Source: Moraxella oculi (lineage in GTDB: Bacteria; Pseudomonadota; Gammaproteobacteria; Pseudomonadales; Moraxellaceae). From it: a stretch of DNA of 64,000 nt. Under the pieces are notes generated by a model. That model made no database searches, was not told the origin of the DNA, and was given only the letters and a program-made list of their open reading frames with translations. Below are positions 37,083-46,800 of the stretch, piece after piece (position 1 is the first letter of the stretch; every line of letters starts with the position of its first letter). The DNA lies in contig NZ_JAMBAQ010000012.1 in NCBI RefSeq assembly GCF_023336735.1, forward strand, positions 1 to 64,000, read 5' to 3'. A program made the translations under genes and the position numbers.

Positions 37083-37105
37083 GCCGTCATTGGTCAAATG
37101 ACGGC
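37083..37105 (+). promoter_or_regulatory. rpsF leader hairpin (candidate S6:S18 autoregulatory site)
   Basis: GCCGTCAT (37083-37090) pairs perfectly with ATGACGGC (37098-37105), 25 bases before the rpsF ATG. Many bacteria have an S6:S18-binding leader with a conserved CCG next to a stem here. The CCG (37084-37086) fits, but the full motif was not checked. Confidence 0.5.
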
Positions 37106-37129
37106 TGTTTTAATCCGTAGGGAGTCCTT

Positions 37130-37531
37130 ATGAGACATTATGAAGTGGTGCTACTGGTTCACCCAGATCAAAGCAACCAAGTTGCCGACATGGTAACAAA
37201 ATATCGTTCTATCGTGGAAGATAATGGTGGTGCAAATCATCGCTTAGAAGATTGGGGTCGTCGTCAGTTGGCTTATCCAATCAATAAAATCCACAAAGCA
37301 CACTATGTGTTATTAAACATCGAGTGTAACGATACGACTTTGGCTCAGTTAGAAGAGTTGTTCAAGTACAACGATGCAATCATTCGTAGCCTAGTTATCC
37401 GCCGTGACAGCGCCATCACAGAACAATCGCCATTGGCGAAAGAAGCTGAAGATAAGCGTGCTCGTAAAGCCAACCGTCGTAACGATGTTCGCACTGTTGA
37501 CAGTGAGAATGTTGCTACCGACAGCGAATAA
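37130..37531 (+). CDS. rpsF: 30S ribosomal protein S6
   Basis: S6 forms a heterodimer with S18 on the platform of the small subunit. The 133 residues start [22 protein letters not shown] and contain [27 protein letters not shown], both standard. The C-terminus is a charged disordered tail, as in relatives. The ribosome site is GGGAG. It is first in the rpsF-rpsR-rplI operon; priB is not present between them. Confidence 0.98.
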   Translation: MRHYEVVLLVHPDQSNQVADMVTKYRSIVEDNGGANHRLEDWGRRQLAYPINKIHKAHYVLLNIECNDTTLAQLEELFKYNDAIIRSLVIRRDSAITEQSPLAKEAEDKRARKANRRNDVRTVDSENVATDSE

Positions 37532-37548
37532 TTATAAGGAGAAGCTAA

Positions 37549-37776
37549 ATGGCTCGTTTCTATCGTCGTCGTAAATTCTGTCGTTTCACCGCTGAAGGCA
37601 TCACGCACATTGATTATAAAGATGTAGAGTTGCTAAAACAATACATCAGTGAAAATGGTAAAATCGTTCCTAGCCGCATCACTGGTACTTCTAACAAGTA
37701 TCAGCGTCAGTTGGCTGTTGCGATCAAACAAGCTCGCTATTTGGCTTTGTTGCCATATACCGACAACCACAAGTAA
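37549..37776 (+). CDS. rpsR: 30S ribosomal protein S18
   Basis: S18 partners S6 in the 30S platform. The 75 residues include [30 protein letters not shown] and [30 protein letters not shown], nearly invariant in the family. AAGGAG lies before the ATG. It lies 17 bases from rpsF and 16 from rplI. Confidence 0.98.
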   Translation: MARFYRRRKFCRFTAEGITHIDYKDVELLKQYISENGKIVPSRITGTSNKYQRQLAVAIKQARYLALLPYTDNHK

Positions 37777-37792
37777 TTAACGGAGATCACCC

Positions 37793-38269
37793 ATGCAAGT
37801 TATTCTATTACAGCGTGTCGTTAATCTTGGTAAACTTGGCGAGACAGTTGATGTAAAAGCAGGTTACGGTCGTAACTATCTTATCCCACAAGGTAAGGCA
37901 CTGCCAGCAAATGAAGCAAATATTGCCAAATTTGAAGCTCGCCGTGCTGAACTTGAAGCGATCGAAGCTAAAGAATTGGCAGAAGCTCAAAATCGTGCCG
38001 ATGCTTTGGCAGATGTGAATGTGATCATGCGTGCCAAATCTGGTGATGAAGGCAAGTTGTTCGGTTCTATCGGTACTAGAGATATTGCTGACGCATTGAC
38101 CAAATCTGGTTTGGAAGTGGATCGCGTGGAAGTTAAGTTGCCAGAAGGCCCATTCCGTCAAGTTGGTGAGTATAAAGTTACCATTCAACTACACCACGAT
38201 ATCTCAGCTGAAATTTTGGTAACCATCTTGCCTGAAGATGCACCAATTGCTGATGAAGATGAAGAATAA
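37793..38269 (+). CDS. rplI: 50S ribosomal protein L9
   Basis: L9 is a two-domain protein joined by a long helix, bound near the L1 stalk. The 158 residues have the N-terminal [34 protein letters not shown] and the C-terminal [25 protein letters not shown]. About nine extra residues, mostly acidic (APIADEDEE), follow the usual end. It is the last gene of its operon. Confidence 0.97.
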   Translation: MQVILLQRVVNLGKLGETVDVKAGYGRNYLIPQGKALPANEANIAKFEARRAELEAIEAKELAEAQNRADALADVNVIMRAKSGDEGKLFGSIGTRDIADALTKSGLEVDRVEVKLPEGPFRQVGEYKVTIQLHHDISAEILVTILPEDAPIADEDEE

Positions 38270-38306
38270 TCTTTAAGATGATCCAAAAGATCACCCAAAG
38301 ATTAAT

Positions 38307-38339
38307 AAACCCCTAAAGTGATGGCTTTAGGGGTTTTTT
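38307..38339 (+). terminator. Terminator of rpsF-rpsR-rplI
   Basis: A 12-base perfect stem AAACCCCTAAAG (38307-38318) with CTTTAGGGGTTT (38325-38336), six-base loop, T-run. Confidence 0.92.
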
Positions 38340-38473
38340 CATGATGTACCTGAATATGTTATCAGAAGGTTGGTTTGCAGTTGGCAGGTAATCAGATACG
38401 GTCTGGAATGGTCTGGAATTGTGAACATGTGCTGTCAAACATTGGAGGATTGAGGTCAATCTTGGCATGGAAT

Positions 38474-38517
38474 AAAAATCTGTCTTTGGGCATAAGACAC
38501 AAAGACAGATTTTTTTT
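38474..38517. terminator. Terminator of the exported repeat-protein gene
   Basis: A 14-base perfect stem (38474-38487 with 38501-38514) with A and T runs. On the minus strand it lies 32 bases past the stop of the next gene. Confidence 0.88.
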
Positions 38518-38548
38518 GTACGGAAATGCTTGTTTGGCGACCTCATAC

Positions 38549-39427
38549 TCATCTTTGTACTGGCTTGATATTGACGGGTTTACCATCATTTTGCCAAATG
38601 TAGTAATCACCTTGCTCAATGATTTGGATTTGTTGGGCGATTTGGGTGTTTGATGGGTATTGTGCTTGTAGTTTTTTTAGGCGACTTAGTGCCAGCGGTC
38701 TGTTGTCATTAAGCAGATCGGCTTGAGCCAGACTTTGTTCGGCCTCGACATACCCTAAAGAAGCTGCTTTTTCTAGATATTTTTTACCTTCTACAAAACC
38801 ACCAGATTCACTTAGCATCATGCCAAATAGAAAGTTGGCTTCAGCATCTTTTGGTTTTAAGCGCAGTGCTTTTTGCATGTGTTTGGATGCACGCACGGAA
38901 TAGTCTGTGCCGACATTAAGGTTGCGTGCGATGCCATTGATTTTTGCAGCACGCAATACGACATCAAAAGAGGCGTCTGGGGCACTTGCATAGGACTCTA
39001 TCCAGTCTGATAAGTGCTTGATATTTTGCTTTGCAAGATATTCGGCGGTGGCATTTGGAAAGACTGTTGGATAGTGGCGAGCATTTGGTGAAATGGTACT
39101 GATAAAGTCATCGATGAGCGTGGTGTCGATGCGGAGTGATCCTGATTGATTGGCGGGTATGATAACGGTTGGTAGATGTTGGATATTGCTTAGTTGTGAG
39201 GTGGGTGTTGGTAGACCTTTAATGGGATTGGTGAGTAAATTAGCGGCCTCATTGTTGACAATCGTTGTGGTAATCTCACCACGCATCGCTGGGCTAAGAG
39301 GTTTATTGGCGTCTACTGACGAGGGTTCTATGGTGGGCAAAGAGGCGTTTGTTTTTTTTGGGTTGGCGTGTGCACTACTAAAGCCAATCATGGCTAAACT
39401 TAATGTAATGGCGGTGAGTTTCTTCAT
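38549..39427 (-). CDS. Exported TPR/Sel1-like repeat protein, 292 residues
   Basis: A Sec signal peptide (MKKLTAITLSLAMIGFSSAHA) directs this protein to the periplasm. A proline/threonine-rich stretch covers about residues 22-100. Helical repeats follow: SVRASKHMQKALRLKPKDAEANFLFGMMLSESGGFVEGKKYLEKAASLGYVEAEQSLAQA reads as TPR/Sel1 units. After that comes RLKKLQAQYPSNTQIAQQI and a short C-terminal YYIWQNDGKPVNI. Such repeats bind partner proteins; the partner is unknown. It is transcribed alone. Confidence 0.78.
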   Translation of the reverse strand: MKKLTAITLSLAMIGFSSAHANPKKTNASLPTIEPSSVDANKPLSPAMRGEITTTIVNNEAANLLTNPIKGLPTPTSQLSNIQHLPTVIIPANQSGSLRIDTTLIDDFISTISPNARHYPTVFPNATAEYLAKQNIKHLSDWIESYASAPDASFDVVLRAAKINGIARNLNVGTDYSVRASKHMQKALRLKPKDAEANFLFGMMLSESGGFVEGKKYLEKAASLGYVEAEQSLAQADLLNDNRPLALSRLKKLQAQYPSNTQIAQQIQIIEQGDYYIWQNDGKPVNIKPVQR

Positions 39428-39564
39428 GAAATTTCCTTAATTAATTTGATTAATGTATTAAAAATGCTGTCAATAATAACAGACTTATCTTAATGGCTTG
39501 ATAAATTTTTTCAAGCGTTTGTCGCAAGTTCATTGCTTAATTGTAACTTAACTAGATGGTGGGT

Positions 39565-40878
39565 TCATTGGTTTTTTGGGGTTCTACTGATTTTGTGATG
39601 TGAAAGTTTGCGATATAAAAAAATGCCAAAGAATGAATTGATGATGCCACAAACTAAGAAAAGTTGAGGCAAGCTTAGATGGACGAGTGTCAGGGTAATC
39701 ATGGAAAAAATTGCTGAACCCACCATGAATATGGCATTAAAAATATTATTCGCACCAATGATTCGTGAGCGATGGCTGATGGGAGCGTATGCTTGCATGC
39801 AGGCGTATAAAGGTACAATATAGATGCCGCCAAAAAACCCAAGTAATAACAAATCAATAAAGACTCGCCAAACGCCACGCATTGACATCAACGCACTGAT
39901 GTCTTGGGTGCTGACGGTGTTTGATGAAGTGATTCCAGATGATGAAAAATACAAATCGATGGCAAAAAGACTAAGCCCCATGATGCCAATTGGCAACAAG
40001 CGGAGGCTGATTTGATTTTTAACCAAGATTTTGCACAGTAAAGACCCTAATGCCACGCCTACTGAAAAGAGCGTCAATAAAAAGATGGCCACCGATTCAT
40101 CGCCATGCAAGATGACTTTGCTAAATTCTGGTGCCTGCGTTAAGAAGGTCGCCCCATAAAACCAAAACCAACTGTTGCCAATGATGACAAAAAACAATAA
40201 AGGCATTGTATATAAGTATCTGATGACATCAAAGCTTGTGCTAAAAATGTTCCAACGGATGGTTAAATCTTTAGCGTGTGATGGTGTCTTTGGAATGTAT
40301 TTGGCGGCGATGTATCCTAAGATTGCTACCAATAAGGTGGTGATGATTAGCCAGATTGTGGCATCATTGAGCTGAGTGAGTAACCCTGCTGCCATCATGC
40401 CTGTTAAAATGGAAAGGCTGGTGCCTGTCTGAAACAGTCCATTGGCAGCGATCAACTCATCTTTGTGCATCGTTTCTGGCAGATAAGCGTATTTAATCGG
40501 ACCAAAAAAAGTGGATTGAGTTCCCATTAAGAATAATGCCACAAATAACAACCAATAGATCTCAAACCAAAATCCCACAGCCGCTATGAGCATGATGATC
40601 ATTTCTAACAGCTTGATGCTTTGAGTGAGTGTGGCTTTTTCATATTTATCAGCAATTTGACCTGCCAAAGCAGAAAATAAGAAATAAGGCAAGATGAACA
40701 GCATGGCTGCTAAATTATTGAGTGTGCTGATTGCCATTCCCATCTTCGTGGCGGCGACATAAGTCAGAATTAAAATCAATGATTGTTTAAAAACATTGTC
40801 ATTAAACGCACCCAAAAATTGAGTAAAAAACATGGCGCTAAAATGGCGATGTTTGAATAAAGAAAATTGCGATGCCAT
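39565..40878 (-). CDS. MFS transporter, LplT-like (lysophospholipid transporter)
   Basis: This 437-residue major-facilitator protein has twelve predicted helices. The N-terminus FKHRHFSAMFFTQFLGAFNDNVFKQSLILIL, the loop ADKYEKATLTQSIKLLEM and QSTFFGPIKYAYLPETMHKDELIAANGLFQ are characteristic of the LplT group. That group flips lysophospholipids to the inner face for re-acylation. The usual partner, the acyltransferase/acyl-ACP synthetase Aas, is not encoded alongside or fused. It is divergent from tamA. Confidence 0.85.
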   Translation of the reverse strand: MASQFSLFKHRHFSAMFFTQFLGAFNDNVFKQSLILILTYVAATKMGMAISTLNNLAAMLFILPYFLFSALAGQIADKYEKATLTQSIKLLEMIIMLIAAVGFWFEIYWLLFVALFLMGTQSTFFGPIKYAYLPETMHKDELIAANGLFQTGTSLSILTGMMAAGLLTQLNDATIWLIITTLLVAILGYIAAKYIPKTPSHAKDLTIRWNIFSTSFDVIRYLYTMPLLFFVIIGNSWFWFYGATFLTQAPEFSKVILHGDESVAIFLLTLFSVGVALGSLLCKILVKNQISLRLLPIGIMGLSLFAIDLYFSSSGITSSNTVSTQDISALMSMRGVWRVFIDLLLLGFFGGIYIVPLYACMQAYAPISHRSRIIGANNIFNAIFMVGSAIFSMITLTLVHLSLPQLFLVCGIINSFFGIFLYRKLSHHKISRTPKNQ

Positions 40879-40919
40879 GGTTGAATTCGATAATAAATGA
40901 TTGTTAATATGGATTGATT

Positions 40920-40928
40920 TGTTATAAT
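40920..40928 (+). promoter_or_regulatory. Extended -10 promoter of tamA-tamB
   Basis: TGT followed by TATAAT, about 105 bases before the chosen tamA start; no clear -35. Confidence 0.6.
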
Positions 40929-41033
40929 AGCAGGTATTTTTCGTTTGTGTTTATTTTTTAGGCATTCTGTTGATTTCTCTTGGGCGTTTTTTGGATTGTT
41001 GCAGACTGGCGGCATAAAATGATGGGTGGTAGC

Positions 41034-43811
41034 ATGGTTGATTTTATTGAGGTTAGTGATCGGCGATATAAAAAATGCCTGTCTCACACAGCTTTATCAA
41101 TGGCGTTGTGTTGTCTAAGTCAGCAGGTATGGGCAAGCACCGCCAAATCATCAACACCATCAACGACCAATCAGCCGACGCATGCCGTGCGAGCAGGCTT
41201 GATAGAAGATGTGGGTGATAAGTCAGCACAGGCGGTTGCTGATGTCTTACTCTACACCCCATCACAGATTGAAAGTCGTTTACAAAATGCTGCCAAAGAA
41301 AACCCACTCATTACAGCGATCACTGACGCATCATTGGTATCTCGTCTTAATGAAGACAGTCCAGCGTTAGGGTTGGACGCACCTTTGGCATCACCGCCAT
41401 TGATCGATGATGCTCATGACGCTTTTGATGATGTTCAAAGTCATCTTACATCTGATCATGCCTTGGAAAATAAACAGTCTTATCATGACATGGATGGCAT
41501 GATGAAAGAAGATGGCATTAAAAAGCCAAATGCCATCAAACGCTTATACGGCAGACTGTTTAAAGATGGTGTGGAAGAAGTAGTGCGTGTAGAAACTGAG
41601 TTTTATCATGCAAAAGGCATGTCAGCAGGTCAAGGTGCTTTGAATGATGCTTATCCGACCAATCAGCTTGTCAAGATGAGCCGAAACGAGCTAAAAAAAG
41701 AGCCGATTGCCAACATAAAGGCAATGCTAGAAGACATGACTGCTCAAAGCGTGTTGGATTTTAACAGTGCTTTGCCACGCTTACGCCAAGCAGTCAATGC
41801 GGCAGCACGAGCGGTGGGGTATTATGAGGTGGATTTTCAACTCACTGATGGGGGTGGTGGTAAAGTCAATGTCATCATCAATGATCTTGGCGGGCCTGTA
41901 CGCATCTTAAATCAAGCTTTGGAAGTGCGTGGCGAAGGTGAGGGCGACCCTGCCTACCATCAAGCGATTGAAAACTCCCATTTGCATCAAGGAGATGTTT
42001 TTAATCACGGTAATTATGAAGCTGCCAAGTCTGCCATCATGAATGTCAGTGCTGAGAAAGGGTATTTTGATGGCAAATGGCTGGATAATTCAGTTGATGT
42101 GATTTTGCCAGACAATTTGGCGGATGTCAGTTTGGTGTATCGCAGTGGTGAGCAATACTCTTTTGGTGATGTGGTGTTTTTTACCCTTGATGAACAAACA
42201 GGGCAGTTAACCACCGATCCAAACAAACTGCCAGTTAAGCCTGAGTTGCTACAAAAACTGGTTACTTTTGAGATGGGTGATGCGTATAACCGAAATGCCG
42301 TGCGAGATTTGAGTAGTAATTTGCTGGCTACTGGTTATTTTAATGCTGTCAATACCGAGGCTGTGTTGCCAGAGAGCCAAACAGGGCGAGAGGGAGTGGT
42401 GTCTTTTGAGAACACCGACAAGCCAGACGAGAATGCCACTCAAACTGTGGATTTGGGTGATGGAGCGGTGGTTGAGGTTGCACCGATTGAGTTTAACACT
42501 TCCCAAGTCATTCAAGATAAGCTCATGCTGGTTACTCAAAAGGCTGAACGATTGTACAATATGCCAGAAGACCGCCTCCTTATCACAGATACACGCAAGC
42601 AATCTAAAAGCATTTTGGGGCGTATATCAGATGCGGTGAGTAGTGTGGCGAAGATGATTTTGCCTGATGAGTCTGGAGATGGATTTGATGCCACCGCCGA
42701 TGTTCAAGTGCCAACTTTGACGAACAAAAAAACCCCGCAAGAGGTTCATGCTGATAAAAAAGTGCCACTATATGTCTTTGTTATGACTGATAAGCCAAGA
42801 GATGCACAGATTGGTTTGGGCTGGGGTTCAGATGGCGGGCCACGCTTAATTACCAAATATGAACATCACTTAATCAATAAGCAAGGTTATCAAGCAGGTG
42901 CGGACATTCGCTTATCCAAAGAAAGAAAAGGAGTCAGCCTGTACACGACCAAGCCAGTAAGCCATCCATTAAATGACAAGTTGCGTGCTTCTTTAAGTTA
43001 TGACGAAGAAACGATTGGTGGTAGTAAGGGGACATTTGATTTAACCAATCGCACATTACAGCAAAGCTTAAGCCGCAGCATCACAAATGATGCTGGGTGG
43101 AATCGAAGCTACTCGTTGCGTTATCGTCTAGATAAGCTTGAGACGAGTGCACCTGACGAATTATTAAAAGACTTGCCAGTAAGATTCATTGATGGTAAAC
43201 CGACCCAAGAGGCATTGCTGGCAGGTGTTGTATTGAGTAAGACGAATACAGATAATCCTGTCAATCCAATGCGTGGTTATCGTCAGAGATACTCACTGGA
43301 AGTTGGGGCGAAAGGCTTGGCTACCGATACTAATATGGCGATCGCTCGTATTGGCTTGGGCGGTGCGTATGCTTTTGGTGATAACGCTTATGGTAAGAAT
43401 CGTGCGCATCAGCTGATCGGAAGTTTAAGCTTGGGGTATTTATGGGCAGATAGGTTTGATGCCGTGCCTTATAAATTGCGATTTTTTGCAGGGGGCGATC
43501 AGAGCATTCGTGGTTACAGTTATGACAGTTTATCACCCATGTCAGACAAGGGTTATTTGACAGGTGGGCAGATACTGGCAGTGGCAAGTGGCGAGTATAA
43601 TTACGAGGTGATGAATGGCTTGCGTTTGGCGGCATTTGCTGATGTGGGCAATGCTTACGACAAGCATTTTAAAAATGAGACGAAAATTGGTGCAGGGGTT
43701 GGGGTGCGATATTCATCTCCTGTGGGTCAAGTGCGTGTTGATGTGGCAACGGGTGTTAAAGAAGATAAGCATTCTGTTAAACTGCATTTTTTCATTGGCA
43801 CGCCGTTTTGA
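41034..43811 (+). CDS. tamA: Translocation and assembly module TamA (Omp85 family)
   Basis: TamA is an outer-membrane Omp85 protein that with TamB helps place proteins or lipids in the outer envelope. The 925-residue product (about 600 in E. coli) starts with a signal peptide ending near QQVWAS. A long low-complexity stretch of about 200 residues follows. POTRA-like domains come next (RQAVNAAARAVGYYEVDFQL, NAVRDLSSNLLATGYFNAV), and a C-terminal barrel has the lid-lock motif SIRGYSYD and a final aromatic FIGTPF. Start choice is uncertain: ATG 41019 and TTG 40980 are in frame. tamB follows 70 bases later. Confidence 0.88.
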   Translation: MVDFIEVSDRRYKKCLSHTALSMALCCLSQQVWASTAKSSTPSTTNQPTHAVRAGLIEDVGDKSAQAVADVLLYTPSQIESRLQNAAKENPLITAITDASLVSRLNEDSPALGLDAPLASPPLIDDAHDAFDDVQSHLTSDHALENKQSYHDMDGMMKEDGIKKPNAIKRLYGRLFKDGVEEVVRVETEFYHAKGMSAGQGALNDAYPTNQLVKMSRNELKKEPIANIKAMLEDMTAQSVLDFNSALPRLRQAVNAAARAVGYYEVDFQLTDGGGGKVNVIINDLGGPVRILNQALEVRGEGEGDPAYHQAIENSHLHQGDVFNHGNYEAAKSAIMNVSAEKGYFDGKWLDNSVDVILPDNLADVSLVYRSGEQYSFGDVVFFTLDEQTGQLTTDPNKLPVKPELLQKLVTFEMGDAYNRNAVRDLSSNLLATGYFNAVNTEAVLPESQTGREGVVSFENTDKPDENATQTVDLGDGAVVEVAPIEFNTSQVIQDKLMLVTQKAERLYNMPEDRLLITDTRKQSKSILGRISDAVSSVAKMILPDESGDGFDATADVQVPTLTNKKTPQEVHADKKVPLYVFVMTDKPRDAQIGLGWGSDGGPRLITKYEHHLINKQGYQAGADIRLSKERKGVSLYTTKPVSHPLNDKLRASLSYDEETIGGSKGTFDLTNRTLQQSLSRSITNDAGWNRSYSLRYRLDKLETSAPDELLKDLPVRFIDGKPTQEALLAGVVLSKTNTDNPVNPMRGYRQRYSLEVGAKGLATDTNMAIARIGLGGAYAFGDNAYGKNRAHQLIGSLSLGYLWADRFDAVPYKLRFFAGGDQSIRGYSYDSLSPMSDKGYLTGGQILAVASGEYNYEVMNGLRLAAFADVGNAYDKHFKNETKIGAGVGVRYSSPVGQVRVDVATGVKEDKHSVKLHFFIGTPF

Positions 43812-43881
43812 TGAGCAAGCGCTTTTGGCAGAACATCATATGTTGCCTTATCTTTTTTACTACAAAATATCTACTTAAACC

Positions 43882-46800
43882 ATGACTCAGCATTCTAATA
43901 ACACTCCAAACAAACACTCCAAACCTACATGGCTTGTGTATTTGATCCGCACCATCATCGCATCTTTGGTGGCAATTGCATTGATGCTGGTATTGTTGTT
44001 TTATGCCATGGGAACACAAAGTGGCACGAAGTTTTTATTGGAGAAAATCGCTCTTGAAACTGGCACAGGTCTGACCTATACAGAAGGCAACCTAAGAGAT
44101 GGTGTGTGGGTGTCTCAAGTGACTGTCGCTCAAGGTGAGGATGTTGAGATTCATATAGACCGAGCGTATGTTCAACTTGGTTGGCGGGCAATCTTAGCTC
44201 GTCAAGTGCATTTGGTAGATACGCAGATTGATAAAGTTGAGATTGTCAATAAGAAACCGCCCACAGGAGAGCCGTTTGACTATGCAACCATTAATTTGCC
44301 AGTCTCCATTAAGCTTGAAAATACCCATGCCAAGCAGATTGTGTATCGACAAGCCACCAAAGCCCCTGTTTATTTGCATGACATTCGCATCAAGCAAGGT
44401 CTTTGGTCAGGTACGAAAGTTCACTTGAATGGGGCGAGTATCCGTTATGATAATGCGTTAACGGTCAGCGATATTGATGGTAATATTGAGTTGGCTGGCG
44501 ACTATCCACTGAATTTGCGTGCTGATGTGGCGGTGTCTGCTCTTAATAATGCTCATGTCGGTACTTTGCATGCACACGCCCAGGGTACTCTTAAACGCAC
44601 GGTAGGTACGCTAAGCACTAAATATAATGATCATGACATCAAAGGTGAGTTCGTCGCGCAAGGCATGGATGATGATTCGCCATTTAGTGCCAAGCTTGAA
44701 TTTGATGAAATATCACTCCCTTACGCCACCGAACAAAACATCATGCTTCATCACGGTACCATCACCGCTGAGGGTGTCGTCAGTCGTATTGAGTTGCGTA
44801 TCAATACGGATTTGGTTGCCAAAGACATACCGTCTGGTCGGTATCGTGGTCGAGGTCTGATACAAGATGGTGGTATGGAGATTCCGTTTTTGCGTGCAGA
44901 AACGCCAAATGGTACTTTATTCGCCAAGGGTCAGATGTCTTGGGTGGATGATTTTGAATTGCAAGCGACTTTGAGTGGTCAAGGATATCAGGTGCGTGAA
45001 GCGTTGCCTGTTGAGTATCGAGAATATGAAGCGTATTTGCCACAGACTTTAACAGGAGAGTTGGGTATTGGTTATCATCTCAATGATGATGAAATGCGTC
45101 TTGATTTGCATCTGAATCAAAACGACGGTGAAGAGATCGCCGCCACGCTCGTTCAGTCTCAGAATGTCCCAAATGCACCTTGGCACATTGATGCTGATTG
45201 GCGCAATTTAGTGCGTACCAATGTGCCAAATTTAGACAGTATCAGATCCACTCGTGGGTCGGCAAACATTCGCCTAGAAGAGGGGTATGTGCATGTTGAT
45301 GCTCATGGGAGTATTCAGTCGCTGTCAGTAGCACCTGCTGGTGATTATGCTGTTAAAGCAATCATTAAGAACGGTGATCGCATCCATTTATCAGATTTCC
45401 ACTATCATGGGGTGGTGGGGGGATTGTCAGGCAAGGGAAGTATTGACTTGGCAACACCACAACGACCTTTGGCGTGGCAATTTGATTTAACAGCTGACAA
45501 ACTCATGCCCAATGCTTATTTTAATGAACCAAATAAGACACCATTTCAACAAGTCTCTGGGCAGATTGTGGCCACTGGTAGAATGAGGGAGATGGCAGAT
45601 GGCACTGGGGAGCATGACATTGACATTAAGCATGTCGATTTGATGGCAGGCTTGACCGACAATCAAACGACTGCAGTCAAAGGCTTGGGTCATGCTACTG
45701 TGCTTTTAAAGTCTGGCGAGGTGCGACATTTTGATGCCAGATTTGATGGAGATGTTCGACAGTCTTTCATGCCAAACATTGCAGAGACGACCATTGGGCT
45801 TGATGTATCTGGTGATTTGAATGCTGTGAATATCAGCAGACTTCATGCCAACACAGACTCTGGCAAGGTATCTGCGACAGGTAGGGTTGATTTGAGAGAT
45901 GGTGTTGGCTGGGAGATTCAAGCAAAACTTGACGAGGTGGATACAAAAAAATTCGCTGGTGATGATGCCAACCTGATGGCTGTCATTACTGGCAATTTGA
46001 TGACCAGCGGGCATTATCGTGATCAGACGCTTGTTGATGTGGTGGCAACATTTGATGGTCAAATCGAACATGACAGACTGCCTAAGGGTGAGCTTGGTTT
46101 GGACATTAAAGGAGATGGGCGAAAATATCACATTGATCGCTTGGATTATCGTGGTGGGGCTGGTCAATTGCAAGCTAAAGGGTTTGTGGACATTTCTGAT
46201 GGCTATGCGTGGGATTTGATGGCAAATGCCAACCATTTTGATATTGGGGCATTCGTGGAAGATGTGCCTAGTGAGTTGACAGGTGATTTGCAGGTGCATG
46301 GTCATTGGCAAGACAGCAGTCAGCTCATCGCCATTGAACATCTCAACTTGCATGGCAGCTTACGCAATCAGCCTTTTCATGCCACGGGGTCCTTGGTGGC
46401 AGATTTGGCACTTCCTAATGACTTGGTGGGTTATTTTAATCAGCTAAAAACACAAACGCCAAAAAACATTGATGAGTTACTTGCTTTGCGTGGTCAAATC
46501 GACGAACAGGCGCGTCGCACTCAAAATATCATCAAGCATCTTAATGCAGATCGTTTATCCATAAAGCTGGGTGATAATGCCATTCATCTTGATGGTGATA
46601 AATCAGAGCTGACAACCAGTGTCTCCATCACTGATTTAAGCCAAGTGATGCCCAGCACAACAGGCGCTATTAAAGGTGGCGTGATTTTACTTGATGACGG
46701 CAACTCATTGCCAACCTTATATGTTGATATGGTGGCAGGTGGTGTGCGTACAGCAAATGTGGTGGTGCAAGAAGCACGAGTTTTGGGCAAGATTGTCAAT

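Noticed and set aside
45706-46353. 215-residue reading frame antisense to tamB
   Set aside because: The TamB frame is intact and family-typical across it; the antisense frame has no ribosome site or recognisable protein features.
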